Shown here: piece by piece, positions 27,069 to 35,220 of the stretch | Layout: every line of letters starts with the position of its first letter | Position numbering within the stretch: the first letter of the stretch is position 1 | NCBI RefSeq assembly: GCF_018130955.1 | Contig: NZ_JAFCJM010000043.1 | Location: forward strand, 1-57,331 | Source of the DNA: Bradyrhizobium liaoningense | GTDB lineage: Bacteria > Pseudomonadota > Alphaproteobacteria > Rhizobiales > Xanthobacteraceae | Direction of reading: 5' to 3' | DNA length: 57,331 nt | The notes under the pieces: model-generated | What the model was told of the DNA's origin: nothing | Databases searched by the model: none | What the model saw: the letters and a program-made list of their open reading frames with translations, nothing else | Program-made: the position numbers and the translations under genes

Positions 27069-28160
27069 ATGACCGATCCCATCCGCATCGCACGTTTCGT
27101 GGCGCGCCCCGTCATCGTGCCGATGAACCTGCCGCTGAAGACCTCGACCGGCGCGGTCGCGAAAGCGCCGCTGGTGCTGATCGATTGCGAAACGGATCAG
27201 GGCCTGCGCGGCCATGCCTATCTGTTCTCGATTACGCCCGCAGCGCTCAAGCCGCTGACGAGCATGGTGAGCGAGATGGCCGACATGATAACGGGCGACG
27301 AGCTTTTGCCGTTCGAGATCGAGCGCAAGCTCGCCCAGCGTTTCACGCTGCTTGGCCTTGCCGGCCTGCAACGGCTGGCGCAATCCGGCATCGACATGGC
27401 GGTCTGGGATGCGCTGGCACGCGCCCACGGCCTGCCGCTGGCACGCCTGCTCGGCGGCGCGCCAAAACTGGTGCGCGCCTACAACTCAAAGGGTCTCGGC
27501 ATCATGCCGGCCGGCGCTGCCGTGGAGGAAGCACAAAAACTGCTCGCTGAAGGTTTTCACGCCGCAAAGATCCGCGTCGGACGCAGCGATGCGCGGGAGG
27601 ACCTCAACGTCGTCCGCGCGGTGCGAAAAGCCGTCGGCGACGAGGTGACGCTGATGTGCGACTACAACCAGGCGCTCTCGGTGACGGACGCGATCCACCG
27701 CGGCCGGATGCTCGACGACGAAGGCTTGCTCTGGATCGAGGAGCCGATCCGCCACGACGACTATGCGGGCTGCGCACGCATTGCGGCCGAGCTCCGCACG
27801 CCGATCCAGATCGGCGAGAATTTTGACAGCGCCTTCTCGATGCAAGCGGCGCTGTCAGCAAGATCTTGCGACTTCGTGATGCCCGACGTGCAGCGCATCG
27901 GCGGCGTCACCGGCTGGCTGCGCGCCGCGGCGCTCGCCCACGCCGCCGGCATCGAGATGTCGACGCACCTGTTCTCGGAGGTCAGCGCGCACCTGCTTTG
28001 CGTGACGCCGACCGCGCATTGGCTGGAATATGTCGACTGGGCCGACGCGGTGCTCGCCAAACGCCTCGCCATCAAGGACGGCTTTGCCCTGCCGAGCGAA
28101 GAGCCCGGCAACGGCATTGCATGGGACGAGGCGGCGGTGAAAAAATACCTCGTCGGCTAG
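27069..28160 (+). CDS. mandelate racemase/muconate-lactonizing enzyme family protein
   Basis: The product is 363 aa, typical for the enolase superfamily. The C-terminal barrel has the mandelate-racemase-like set: KIR (Lys167-Arg169) on strand two, metal ligands in MCDYNQ (Asp198), WIEEP (Glu224/225) and GENF (Glu250), the Asp273-His300 dyad in PDVQRIGG and MSTHLF, and Glu near 320 in WLEYVDW. The second Lys of the usual KxK is Arg, so the exact reaction may differ from mandelate racemase. The family includes racemases and acid-sugar dehydratases. The substrate cannot be named. Confidence 0.88.
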   Translation: MTDPIRIARFVARPVIVPMNLPLKTSTGAVAKAPLVLIDCETDQGLRGHAYLFSITPAALKPLTSMVSEMADMITGDELLPFEIERKLAQRFTLLGLAGLQRLAQSGIDMAVWDALARAHGLPLARLLGGAPKLVRAYNSKGLGIMPAGAAVEEAQKLLAEGFHAAKIRVGRSDAREDLNVVRAVRKAVGDEVTLMCDYNQALSVTDAIHRGRMLDDEGLLWIEEPIRHDDYAGCARIAAELRTPIQIGENFDSAFSMQAALSARSCDFVMPDVQRIGGVTGWLRAAALAHAAGIEMSTHLFSEVSAHLLCVTPTAHWLEYVDWADAVLAKRLAIKDGFALPSEEPGNGIAWDEAAVKKYLVG

Positions 28161-28403
28161 TCGTTGAAGGCGATTCCCTGCGCGCCACTGCGGGCGTCAC
28201 GGTTGGAAGATGTCCTGATCGCCCCTCCAAGCAAATTGGGCGCAAATGACAAGTGCAGTTTGTGCCAGACTCTCGCTTGACGTGATGCGTTGGCGGAACA
28301 CGCCGTGTCGTCGGACGAACACCCCGCGAGGTGCATTCCCTATGATTTTCTACCATAATGTGTGCGGGCGGATGGGGAGTACCGATGGGCGGGACAGGGA
28401 ACG
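28161..28403. other. intergenic region
   Basis: About 240 bases between the enolase-superfamily gene and a small HTH gene. No supported gene or repeat was seen. Confidence 0.3.
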
Positions 28404-28580
28404 ATGGCGCGTTGGAAGCAGTCGTGGAGTGACGAGGACATCAAGAAGCTTAGAATGCTTGCAGGCACAATGCCGGTGACGATGATCGCGAAGGAGCTTG
28501 GCCGTACCACCGGCACCGTGCTCGCGAAGGCCGTCGAGCAAAAAATTCCCATCCTGCTCCGGACACGCGAGGTGACCTAA
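28404..28580 (+). CDS. small helix-turn-helix protein
   Basis: The product is 58 aa. WSDEDIKKLRMLAG and VTMIAKELGRTTGTVLAKA form a Myb/SANT- or GcrA-like helix-turn-helix that could bind DNA. ATG 28404 has ACAGGGA about 6 bases upstream. It converges on the gene at 28587, six bases away. Such small proteins are conserved in Bradyrhizobium; the target is unknown. Confidence 0.65.
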   Translation: MARWKQSWSDEDIKKLRMLAGTMPVTMIAKELGRTTGTVLAKAVEQKIPILLRTREVT

Positions 28581-28586
28581 GACCGT

Positions 28587-29057
28587 TCAGTCCGCCTCGC
28601 TCTTTCGCCGGTAGCGAAAGTCGCAATGATCGGCGCCCTGCATGATGGTCTGCGTACGCGTCAGCTCGACGTCTCCGCCAAAACCATCGGCGATGGCAAA
28701 ATCCGCCGTGCAGACGAGCAGAAAGCCGAGCTCCGGCTCACCCAGCGCCTTGTAGAATTCGGCATACCTGCATCGCGTCACGTTCAATCCGAATGCATCC
28801 GGCGACCGCTCGACGACGTCGTAATCGAGCGCGTCGTCGCGTGCATAGGTCGCGAAAGCCGACGCGACGGCCTTGCCGAGATTGTTCTCGTTCTTCGCCC
28901 GCCAAAATTCCTCGCCGTAGCGACGGTAGAGATTGCCAAGCGTCTTGCGGACCAGCGCGTTGGTGCGCGCCTCGCCGAGCTCGGCCTGCATCGCTTTCAC
29001 CAGCGGGATGAGGACCTGCGCCTGGATCTTGGCTTGCTCGATGACGGAAACGCTCAT
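28587..29057 (-). CDS. L-2-amino-thiazoline-4-carboxylic acid hydrolase-like protein
   Basis: The product is 156 aa and has the ATC_hydrolase pattern: a helical N-terminal part, then VTRCRYAEFYKALGEPELGF and a TRTQTIMQGADHCDFRYR C-terminal signature, given here as short parts. Characterised members open the thiazoline ring on the way to L-cysteine. Many family members have no proven activity, so the function here is by resemblance. ATG 29057 has GAGG about 5 bases upstream. Confidence 0.75.
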   Translation of the reverse strand: MSVSVIEQAKIQAQVLIPLVKAMQAELGEARTNALVRKTLGNLYRRYGEEFWRAKNENNLGKAVASAFATYARDDALDYDVVERSPDAFGLNVTRCRYAEFYKALGEPELGFLLVCTADFAIADGFGGDVELTRTQTIMQGADHCDFRYRRKSEAD

Positions 29058-29201
29058 GGCGGCCTCGTCTGAAGTGCGTAGCCCGAATGACGCCGAATGG
29101 TGAGATCGTGGCTTGCCGGGCCGAAGCTCGCGCCGGAAAGCCCGCCTGCGCCGGTTGGGCTTCGGCGTGGCATCCGCCTCTCGGCTCTCGCGAGCGGCGG
29201 A

Positions 29202-29276
29202 TGGTGGGCACGACAGGGATCGAACCTGTGACCCCTACCATGTCAAGGTAGTGCTCTCCCGCTGAGCTACGTGCCC
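29202..29276 (-). tRNA. tRNA-Val(GAC)
   Basis: The minus strand folds as a full cloverleaf. The acceptor stem is GGGCACG with CGTGCCC, the D arm is GCTC-AGCGGGA-GAGC, the anticodon stem is CTACC with GGTAG around TTGACAT (anticodon GAC), and the T arm is ACAGG-TTCGATC-CCTGT. The terminal CCA is encoded. The length is 75 bases. Confidence 0.97.
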
Positions 29277-29350
29277 TAGAGGTCATTAACGTCGGGTGGG
29301 GTCCCTATAACGGCTCAGGGGACCCTGCGCAAGGACGCTCGACAGCCGAT

Positions 29351-29710
29351 TTAGGCCGCCAGCATCTTATTCACTTCGCTCACCAATTCGCGCAGGTGGA
29401 CGGGCTTGGACAGCACCTTGGCGTTCTTGGGGGCCTCCGAATCCGAGTTCAGGGCCACCGCGGCGAAGCCGGTGATGAACATGATCTTGATGTCGGGGTC
29501 GAGTTCCGAGGCGCGGCGGGCGAGCTCGATGCCGTCCATTTCCGGCATCACGATGTCGGTCAGCAGCATCTCGAACGGCTCCTCGCGCAGCCGCTGATAG
29601 GCCGACATCCCGTTATCATGGGAGGAGACCTGAAATCCGGCGTTTTCCAGCGCCTTGACCAGGAAGCGGCGCATGTCGTTGTCGTCTTCTGCGAGCAGGA
29701 TCTTGTGCAT
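29351..29710 (-). CDS. cpdR: CpdR-type response regulator
   Basis: The product is 119 aa and is a receiver domain only. It has the acidic pocket LAEDDNDM, phospho-acceptor Asp in LLTDIVMPEMDG, and the CpdR signature MFITGFAAVALN followed by AKVLSKPVHLRELV. In Caulobacter and Sinorhizobium, unphosphorylated CpdR directs ClpXP to degrade cell-cycle regulators such as CtrA. ATG 29710 gives the usual CpdR start; a GTG further up has no better ribosome site. It is divergent from the N-formylglutamate amidohydrolase gene, a conserved rhizobial neighbourhood. Confidence 0.92.
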   Translation of the reverse strand: MHKILLAEDDNDMRRFLVKALENAGFQVSSHDNGMSAYQRLREEPFEMLLTDIVMPEMDGIELARRASELDPDIKIMFITGFAAVALNSDSEAPKNAKVLSKPVHLRELVSEVNKMLAA

Positions 29711-30010
29711 GGCTGGAAACGTCGAATCCCCGGAAACTTTACTGGAGGTCACTAAGCCCGACAGAGGGTAAATTTCGGGTGAAAAATGCGCCTCTTGGCC
29801 GTGCGCGGCCGACCCTTTCTGAACCGGAACAGGACCCGAATCAATCGCACCGCGCGCGCAGGGTTAAGACATGTTCCAGGCCATTTTACGTTTTTTCGCT
29901 TGGCAGAATGGTTGCGATTCCTGACAATGAAAGCACATAAAAGCATCGCGCGGCCGGCCGAATCGCTTTTTGCCGGATCACGCGGAAGACCATGGGATGA
30001 CGCCCCGAAG

Positions 30011-30901
30011 ATGACCCGGTTTGACGGCGACCTGTCGCCACCGTTCGAGATCGTGGAGCCCAGGGAATGGCGGGCGCCGATCATCTTCAACTCGCCCCAT
30101 TCAGGCTCGACCTATCCCGACGATTTCCTCGCCGCATCGCGCATCGACCTGCCGACGCTGCGCCGTTCCGAAGATTCGTTCATGGACGAGCTGGTCGGCC
30201 ATTTGAGCGATCGCGGCTTCCCGGTCGTGCGCGTCAACTTCCCGCGCTCCTATGTCGACGTGAATCGCGAGCCCTACGAGCTCGATCCCAGAATGTTCTC
30301 CGGCCGCCTGCCGAGCTTTGCCAACACCCGCTCGATGCGGGTGGCCGGCGGTCTCGGCACCATTCCGCGCGTGGTCGGCGACGGCCAGGAGATCTACCGC
30401 GACCGTATCGCGGTCGACGACGCGCTGGAGCGGATCGAGGTGCTGTACAAGCCCTATCACCGCGCGCTGCGGCGGCTGATCAACAAGGTGCACCAGATGT
30501 TCGGCACCGTGGTGCTGGTCGACTGCCACTCCATGCCGTCGGTCGGCGTCAGCAGGGATGAGCCGCGCCGCCCCGACATCGTGATCGGCGACCGCTACGG
30601 CACGAGCTGCGTGCCGCTGTTGCCCGACAGGGTCGAGGAGACCATGAGCGGGCTCGGCTATTCGATCGGGCGCAACAAGCCCTATGCGGGCGGCTTCATC
30701 ACCGAGCACTACGGCAATCCGGCGAGCGGACTGCACGCCGTGCAGCTCGAGCTCAACCGTGCCATCTACATGGACGAGCGGCGGCGCGAGCGCGGACCGC
30801 GCTTTGGCCAGGTCGCTTCCGACTTCGCCGTGCTCGCGGACGTGCTGGCTACGACCATCTCGTTCGGCGATCTCGGTCCCTTCCAGGCCGCCGCGGAGTA
30901 G
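30011..30901 (+). CDS. N-formylglutamate amidohydrolase
   Basis: The product is about 296 aa. The FGase family pattern is clear: FNSPHSGSTYP (metal His), RRSEDSFMDEL, VRVNFPRSYVDVNREPYELDP, VLVDCHSMPS and ITEHYGNP. It would hydrolyse N-formyl-L-glutamate to formate and glutamate in histidine breakdown, or act on related amides. The start is ATG 30011, where the conserved sequence begins; ATG 29927 in the same frame is possible. It is divergent from cpdR. Confidence 0.88.
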   Translation: MTRFDGDLSPPFEIVEPREWRAPIIFNSPHSGSTYPDDFLAASRIDLPTLRRSEDSFMDELVGHLSDRGFPVVRVNFPRSYVDVNREPYELDPRMFSGRLPSFANTRSMRVAGGLGTIPRVVGDGQEIYRDRIAVDDALERIEVLYKPYHRALRRLINKVHQMFGTVVLVDCHSMPSVGVSRDEPRRPDIVIGDRYGTSCVPLLPDRVEETMSGLGYSIGRNKPYAGGFITEHYGNPASGLHAVQLELNRAIYMDERRRERGPRFGQVASDFAVLADVLATTISFGDLGPFQAAAE

Positions 30902-31006
30902 ATCCGCACCATCGGAGCTTCTCGGACGTGAGGCGCGAGCGATTTTCGCTTGGGCCGCGACGCGCGTCGGGATGTGAAAGCGGTGCTTTCGAAAATGCGG
31001 GCGAAG

Positions 31007-31039
31007 AAAAAAGGGCCGCTTGCAATGAGCAAGCGGCCC
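31007..31039 (-). terminator. rho-independent terminator of the candidate small RNA
   Basis: An 11-base perfect stem (GGGCCGCTTGC with GCAAGCGGCCC), a 5-base loop, then six T on the minus strand. No protein gene on that strand lies just upstream. Confidence 0.9.
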
Positions 31040-31096
31040 AAGTCTAGGGAGGAAACGCCCAAGGAGGGCAGCGGTAACGCGAGGCGCTACCGCACC
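31007..31096 (-). ncRNA. candidate trans-acting small RNA with CCUCC loops
   Basis: Read on the minus strand, the transcript would hold four hairpins in about 90 bases. These are GCGGTA with TACCGC; GCCC-TCCTT-GGGC; GTTT-CCTCCCT-AGAC; and a perfect 11-base terminator stem (31013-31023 with 31029-31039) followed by TTTTTT. Two loops expose anti-Shine-Dalgarno sequence (UCCUU and CCUCCCU), the layout of rhizobial and Rhodobacter CCUCC-type (cuckoo) small RNAs. A possible promoter lies upstream, TTGCAC at 31125-31130 and TATTGT at 31100-31105, with a long 19-base spacer. The start point is approximate. Confidence 0.7.
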
Positions 31097-31465
31097 GCAA
31101 CAATATGCGACTGCGCTGCACAAAGTGCAAGAGCTTTTGAGCGATTTCCCATGCAAAAAACACAGAGCTCCTTTGCCTCCGGAGAAACCCGGATTCAGCG
31201 ATAATGTTCAATAGTATCAATGGCTTAATGATCGTTTGCATACCAACGAGGCATGTCCGGAACTAAGCTCTCAACACCGTGATCGATATTTGATCAGCGG
31301 ATGGCTCAGCACGCAGCACGTTTTGCGGCATGCAAAATACCAGGGCGCAAATCAACACAGCGCTGCACGTCACAGGCGATTTGAGCTAGGCAATAGCGAG
31401 CATTCGCTCCGCTTTCGCTTTCCAATATCCAGGTGCTCTTGCCTGCCTGAGTTGAAGGACCCGCA

Positions 31466-32248
31466 GTGACGGTGATCGATTTCTCAGCCTTCATCGGACG
31501 GCTCGCCACCGCCTCCGGCGAAACCATTTTGCCGTTCTTCCGCACGTCGCTGTCCATCGATGACAAGAGCAAGACCAAGGATTTTGACCCCGTCACCGAG
31601 GCCGACCGCGCGGCGGAAGCCGTGATGCGGCGGCTGATCAAGGCCAACTTCCCCCAGCACGGCATCGTCGGCGAGGAATTTGGCAACGAGCGCGAGGACG
31701 CCGACTATGTCTGGGTGCTCGATCCGATCGACGGCACAAAATCCTTCATCGGCGGCTTTCCGATCTGGGGCACGCTGATCGCGCTCCTGCACAAGGGCGC
31801 GCCGGTATTCGGCATGATGCACCAGCCCTTCATCGGCGAACGCTTTTCCGGCGACAACGGCTCGGCCAATTATAAAGGCCCGTCCGGCGAGCGCCGGCTC
31901 CAGGTCCGCCGCTGCGCCTCGCTCAGCGAGGCGACCACCTACACGACCAGCCCGCTGCTGATGAACGAGCGCGACCGCGCGATCTTCGGCCGGATCGAGA
32001 AGGGCGCGCGGCTGTCGCGCTACGGCGGCGACTGCTACTCCTATTGCATGCTGGCCGCCGGCCATGTCGACCTCGTGGTCGAGACCGAACTGAAACCCTA
32101 TGACATCGCGGCGCTGATCCCCATCGTCACCGGCGCCGGCGGCGTCGTCACGACCTGGGAAGGCAAGCCTGCGCAGGGCGGCGGCCGCATCATTGCCGCG
32201 GGCGATCCACGCGTGCATGAAGAAGCATTGAAGCTGCTCAACGGATAG
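31466..32248 (+). CDS. hisN: inositol-monophosphatase-family phosphatase, probably histidinol-phosphatase
   Basis: The product is 260 aa, typical of the IMPase family. Metal-site motifs are VGEEFG (Glu near 70), WVLDPIDGTKSFIGG (Asp near 90-93), and ELKPYDIAALIPIV (Asp near 215). The sequence resembles the HisN group that removes phosphate from histidinol phosphate in histidine synthesis, but inositol or other sugar phosphates cannot be excluded. GTG 31466 is preceded by AAGGA about 7 bases upstream. The Bug-type gene follows 17 bases downstream. Confidence 0.85.
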   Translation: MTVIDFSAFIGRLATASGETILPFFRTSLSIDDKSKTKDFDPVTEADRAAEAVMRRLIKANFPQHGIVGEEFGNEREDADYVWVLDPIDGTKSFIGGFPIWGTLIALLHKGAPVFGMMHQPFIGERFSGDNGSANYKGPSGERRLQVRRCASLSEATTYTTSPLLMNERDRAIFGRIEKGARLSRYGGDCYSYCMLAAGHVDLVVETELKPYDIAALIPIVTGAGGVVTTWEGKPAQGGGRIIAAGDPRVHEEALKLLNG

Positions 32249-32265
32249 GCCGCGGGAGGGCCTGC

Positions 32266-33234
32266 ATGAAAAACTTGCACAAGCTGCTCACCGCGCTGTT
32301 GCTGCTGGCCCCGTCACTCGCGCTCGCGCAGGATTTTCCGACAAAGCCGATCAAGCTGATCGTGCCGTTTCCGGCCGGCGGCCCCAACGACATCATCGCC
32401 CGCGTGGTCGGCCAGCGCATGTCGGAACTCGCCGGGCAACCGGTCCTGATCGACAATCGCGGCGGCCAGGGCGGCGTGCTCGGCACCGACGTCGTCGCCA
32501 AGGCCAGTCCCGATGGCTACACCATCGCGATCACCAGTGCCGGCGCGCTCGCGATCAGCCCGAGCCTGGAAAAGGTCGCCTACGACACCCTGCGCGATCT
32601 CGCCCCGGTGACGCTGGTCGCCACTGTGCCGGAAATCCTGGTGGTTCCCAACAGCGTGCCGGCACAAAACCTCGGCGACCTGATCGCGCTCGCCAAGGCG
32701 CAGCCGGGCAAACTCAACTTTGCCTCCACCGGGCCAGGCGGCCTGCCGCACCTTGCCGGCGAACTGCTCAAATCCGCCGCGAAGATCGATATCGTGCACA
32801 TCCCCTATCGTGGGGCAGCGCCCGCCGTGAACGACATGCTGGGCCAGCAGCAGGTGCAGATGGCGTTCTTCGACATGCCGATCCTCCTGCCGCAGATCCA
32901 GGCCAAGACGCTGCGCCCGATCGCGATCGGCTCGCTGACACGCGCCCCCACCGCGCCTGAAATCCCGACCCTGGCGGAAGCCGGTTATCCCGGCATGCAT
33001 ATCGAGAACTGGTACGGCATGGTGGCGCCGAAGGGCACGCCGCCGCAGGTGGTGGCCGCGCTCCACCGCATCACGACGCAGGCGATGGCCGATGCGGCCG
33101 TGAAGGAAAAACTCGCCGCGCAAGGCGCAACGCTGGTCGGCGACACGCCCGAGCATTTTCGCCAGTTCATCGCCGACGAGACCAGCCGCTGGGCCAAGGT
33201 GATCAAGGACGCCGGAATCGAGACGACGAAGTAG
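32266..33234 (+). CDS. Bug-family (tripartite tricarboxylate transporter) substrate-binding protein
   Basis: The product is 322 aa with a signal peptide (cleavage after LALA, giving QDFPTKPIKLIVPFPAGG). That start and VIDNRGGQGGVLG-like and IPYRGAAPA motifs are the Bug/TctC pattern. Members bind carboxylates or aromatic acids in the periplasm. No TctA/TctB genes adjoin it, so it is an orphan. It follows the phosphatase gene closely and may be co-transcribed with it. Confidence 0.88.
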   Translation: MKNLHKLLTALLLLAPSLALAQDFPTKPIKLIVPFPAGGPNDIIARVVGQRMSELAGQPVLIDNRGGQGGVLGTDVVAKASPDGYTIAITSAGALAISPSLEKVAYDTLRDLAPVTLVATVPEILVVPNSVPAQNLGDLIALAKAQPGKLNFASTGPGGLPHLAGELLKSAAKIDIVHIPYRGAAPAVNDMLGQQQVQMAFFDMPILLPQIQAKTLRPIAIGSLTRAPTAPEIPTLAEAGYPGMHIENWYGMVAPKGTPPQVVAALHRITTQAMADAAVKEKLAAQGATLVGDTPEHFRQFIADETSRWAKVIKDAGIETTK

Positions 33235-33249
33235 GCGCTTCGTCGGATC

Positions 33250-33406
33250 CGTCATCCCCGCGCAACGGCGAAGCCGTTGTCGCTGGAGGTGCGAGCCGCG
33301 CGACGCAACGAGTCGCGCGGGGAGCCTCGAAGGATGAACGGCCCCGATGCAGCCGGGCCGTCGCCCTTCGAGGCCTCCGCTACGCTCCGGCACCTCAGGG
33401 TGACGG
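33250..33406. repeat. dispersed intergenic repeat (GTCATCCCCGCG ... AGGGTGACGG)
   Basis: The segment starts GTCATCCCCGCG and ends CCTCAGGGTGACGG, with inner inverted pairs such as CAACGGC with GCCGTTG, and CCTCGAAGG with CCTTCGAGG. It is a typical Bradyrhizobium intergenic repeat, between the convergent Bug-type and LysR genes. Confidence 0.75.
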
Positions 33407-33457
33407 TGACGAAGCGGAGTTTGCGGAAACATTCAAATCGCACTTCAAACAACGCTC

Positions 33458-34348
33458 TCACATCGCCGCCGCGCGCAAATGCTCCACCAGCATCTTCGCC
33501 GGGCGCGGCAGCGACTTGAAGCTCCTCGCGCAGATCACGAGTCTCCGGTTGGCCCAGGCATCGCGCAGGCGCACCATCGCGAGCGGCATCGTGCGCGAAC
33601 AGCGGCGGGCGGCGGCTTCCGGAACGAGGGCGACGCCGACGTCGGCGGCGACCATCTGGCAGATTGCATCGAAGTCGCGCAGGCGCGCCCGGACATGCAA
33701 GCGCATGCCGAGCCGCGCGGCGTGTTTTGAGATGTGGACCTGGAGCGCGGTGGCGCTGGTCAGCCCGACGAAATCGCAGCCGCCGGCCTCCTGGAAGTCG
33801 ATCTGGCGGCGCCCGGAAAACTGGCCGCGCCGCGACGTCACCAGCGTCAGGCGATCCTCGTTGAAGGTGAAGCGCTCGATATGGTCGGGAAGCGCATGTT
33901 CGGCGGCAAAGCCGAGATCGGCCGAGCCGGCCGTGATTGCGGCGGCGATGTCGGTGCTCTCGCGTTCCTCGATGTCGACAGCGACGTCGCGATGCTCGCG
34001 CAGGAAGCCGGCGAGCGCCTTGGGCAGATGCTCCGACAGGCCGGAGGTGTTGGCGAGCAGGTGCACGCTGGTCCTGACACCGCTGGCAAAGCCCGCGAGA
34101 TCGCCGCGCATGGCCTCGACCTGGTGGATGACGAGGCGGGCATGATCCAGCAGGCTCTCGCCGGCCGCGGTCAGTTCCACGCCGCGCCGGCCACGCTTGA
34201 GCAGCGCCACGCCCAACGCTTCCTCCAGGCCCTTGATCCTGGCGCTCGCCGAGGCGAGCGCCAAATGCGCGCGATCGGCGCCGCGGGTGATGCTACGCTG
34301 GTCGGCGACCGCGATGAAGAGCTGGAGGTCGACGAGGTCGAAACGCAA
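33458..34348 (-). CDS. LysR-family transcriptional regulator
   Basis: The product is 296 aa. The N-terminal winged helix (LQLFIAVADQRSITRGADR and LALASASARIKGLEEALG, residues about 8-45) is followed by a two-lobed effector domain. It is divergent from the TSUP transporter gene, 100 bases away, which is the most likely target. The effector is unknown, possibly a sulfonate-type or organic acid. Confidence 0.9.
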   Translation of the reverse strand: MRFDLVDLQLFIAVADQRSITRGADRAHLALASASARIKGLEEALGVALLKRGRRGVELTAAGESLLDHARLVIHQVEAMRGDLAGFASGVRTSVHLLANTSGLSEHLPKALAGFLREHRDVAVDIEERESTDIAAAITAGSADLGFAAEHALPDHIERFTFNEDRLTLVTSRRGQFSGRRQIDFQEAGGCDFVGLTSATALQVHISKHAARLGMRLHVRARLRDFDAICQMVAADVGVALVPEAAARRCSRTMPLAMVRLRDAWANRRLVICARSFKSLPRPAKMLVEHLRAAAM

Positions 34349-34448
34349 GGCTGCCTCCTCTTGCCGCTAGATAGCCTTCGTCTTGCACGAAGGCTATCTC
34401 CGTAACCTCCAGATTGTGCCCGTGCGCGCGATCGGTCAATGTGGGGCC

Positions 34449-35201
34449 ATGCTCGACCCGCTCCTCTTTGCCATTGCTGCCGTGTTCCTGCTCGCCGGAT
34501 TCGTCAAGGGCGTGATCGGGCTCGGGCTGCCGACCGTGTCGATGGGCCTGCTCGCGGTCGCCATGGCACCGAGCCGGGCGATCGCCATCGTCATCGTGCC
34601 CGCGATCATCACAAACATCTGGCAAACCTTTGCCGGGCCCTATCTGCTCGACATCGTGCGACGGCTGTGGCCGTTGATGATCGGTACGGTGATCGGCTGC
34701 TGGCTGAATGCCGGCGCACTGACCGGCCCGCATGCGGCGTATGGCACCGTGGTGCTCGGCCTTTTGCTCGTGATCTACGCCGTCATCGGGCTCAACAAGT
34801 TCCACTTCAGCGTGGCGCCGCACAACGAAAAGTGGGTGGGCGGCGCGGTCGGCGTCGTCACCGGGGTGATCTCCGCTTCGACCGGCGTGCAGGTGATCCC
34901 GTCGATGCCATTCATGCAGGCGATCGGCATGGAGAAGGACGAACTGGTGCAGGCACTCGGCGTGTTCTTCACGGTCGCAACCATGGCGCTCGCCTTCAAC
35001 CTCACCGCCGGCGGCTTGCTCAATACGGCAACCGCGGTGCCCGGCGCCGTCGCCATGGCCTGCGCCTTTGCCGGCATGTTCATCGGCCAGTCCGTGCGCG
35101 CACGGATGCCGGCGGAAACCTTTCGCCGCTGGTTCCTGATCGCGATGGTGCTGCTCGGGCTCTATTTGATGGGCAGCGCGGTGCTGAAAGGGTTCGGCTA
35201 A
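34449..35201 (+). CDS. TSUP (TauE/SafE) family membrane transporter
   Basis: The product is 250 aa with about eight transmembrane segments, the TSUP family size. FVKGVIGLGLPTVSMGLLAV near the N-terminus and the second-half repeat GVVTGVISASTGVQVIPSM are typical. Family members export or import sulfite, sulfoacetate and related anions. It is divergent from a LysR regulator. ATG 34449 begins the first hydrophobic segment. Confidence 0.88.
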   Translation: MLDPLLFAIAAVFLLAGFVKGVIGLGLPTVSMGLLAVAMAPSRAIAIVIVPAIITNIWQTFAGPYLLDIVRRLWPLMIGTVIGCWLNAGALTGPHAAYGTVVLGLLLVIYAVIGLNKFHFSVAPHNEKWVGGAVGVVTGVISASTGVQVIPSMPFMQAIGMEKDELVQALGVFFTVATMALAFNLTAGGLLNTATAVPGAVAMACAFAGMFIGQSVRARMPAETFRRWFLIAMVLLGLYLMGSAVLKGFG

Positions 35202-35220
35202 CGGCAGCGGGAGCGCGACC

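Larger units (their letters stand above)
30902..31465. other. long intergenic region with a candidate small RNA
   Basis: About 560 bases without a supported protein gene. The minus strand at 31007-31096 carries the candidate small RNA described separately. From 31240 to 31450 nothing distinct was seen. Confidence 0.5.

Noticed and set aside
31044..31241. 65-residue frame on the minus strand over the small-RNA promoter
   Set aside because: No ribosome site and no plausible protein pattern. The folded, terminator-ended RNA explains this stretch better.
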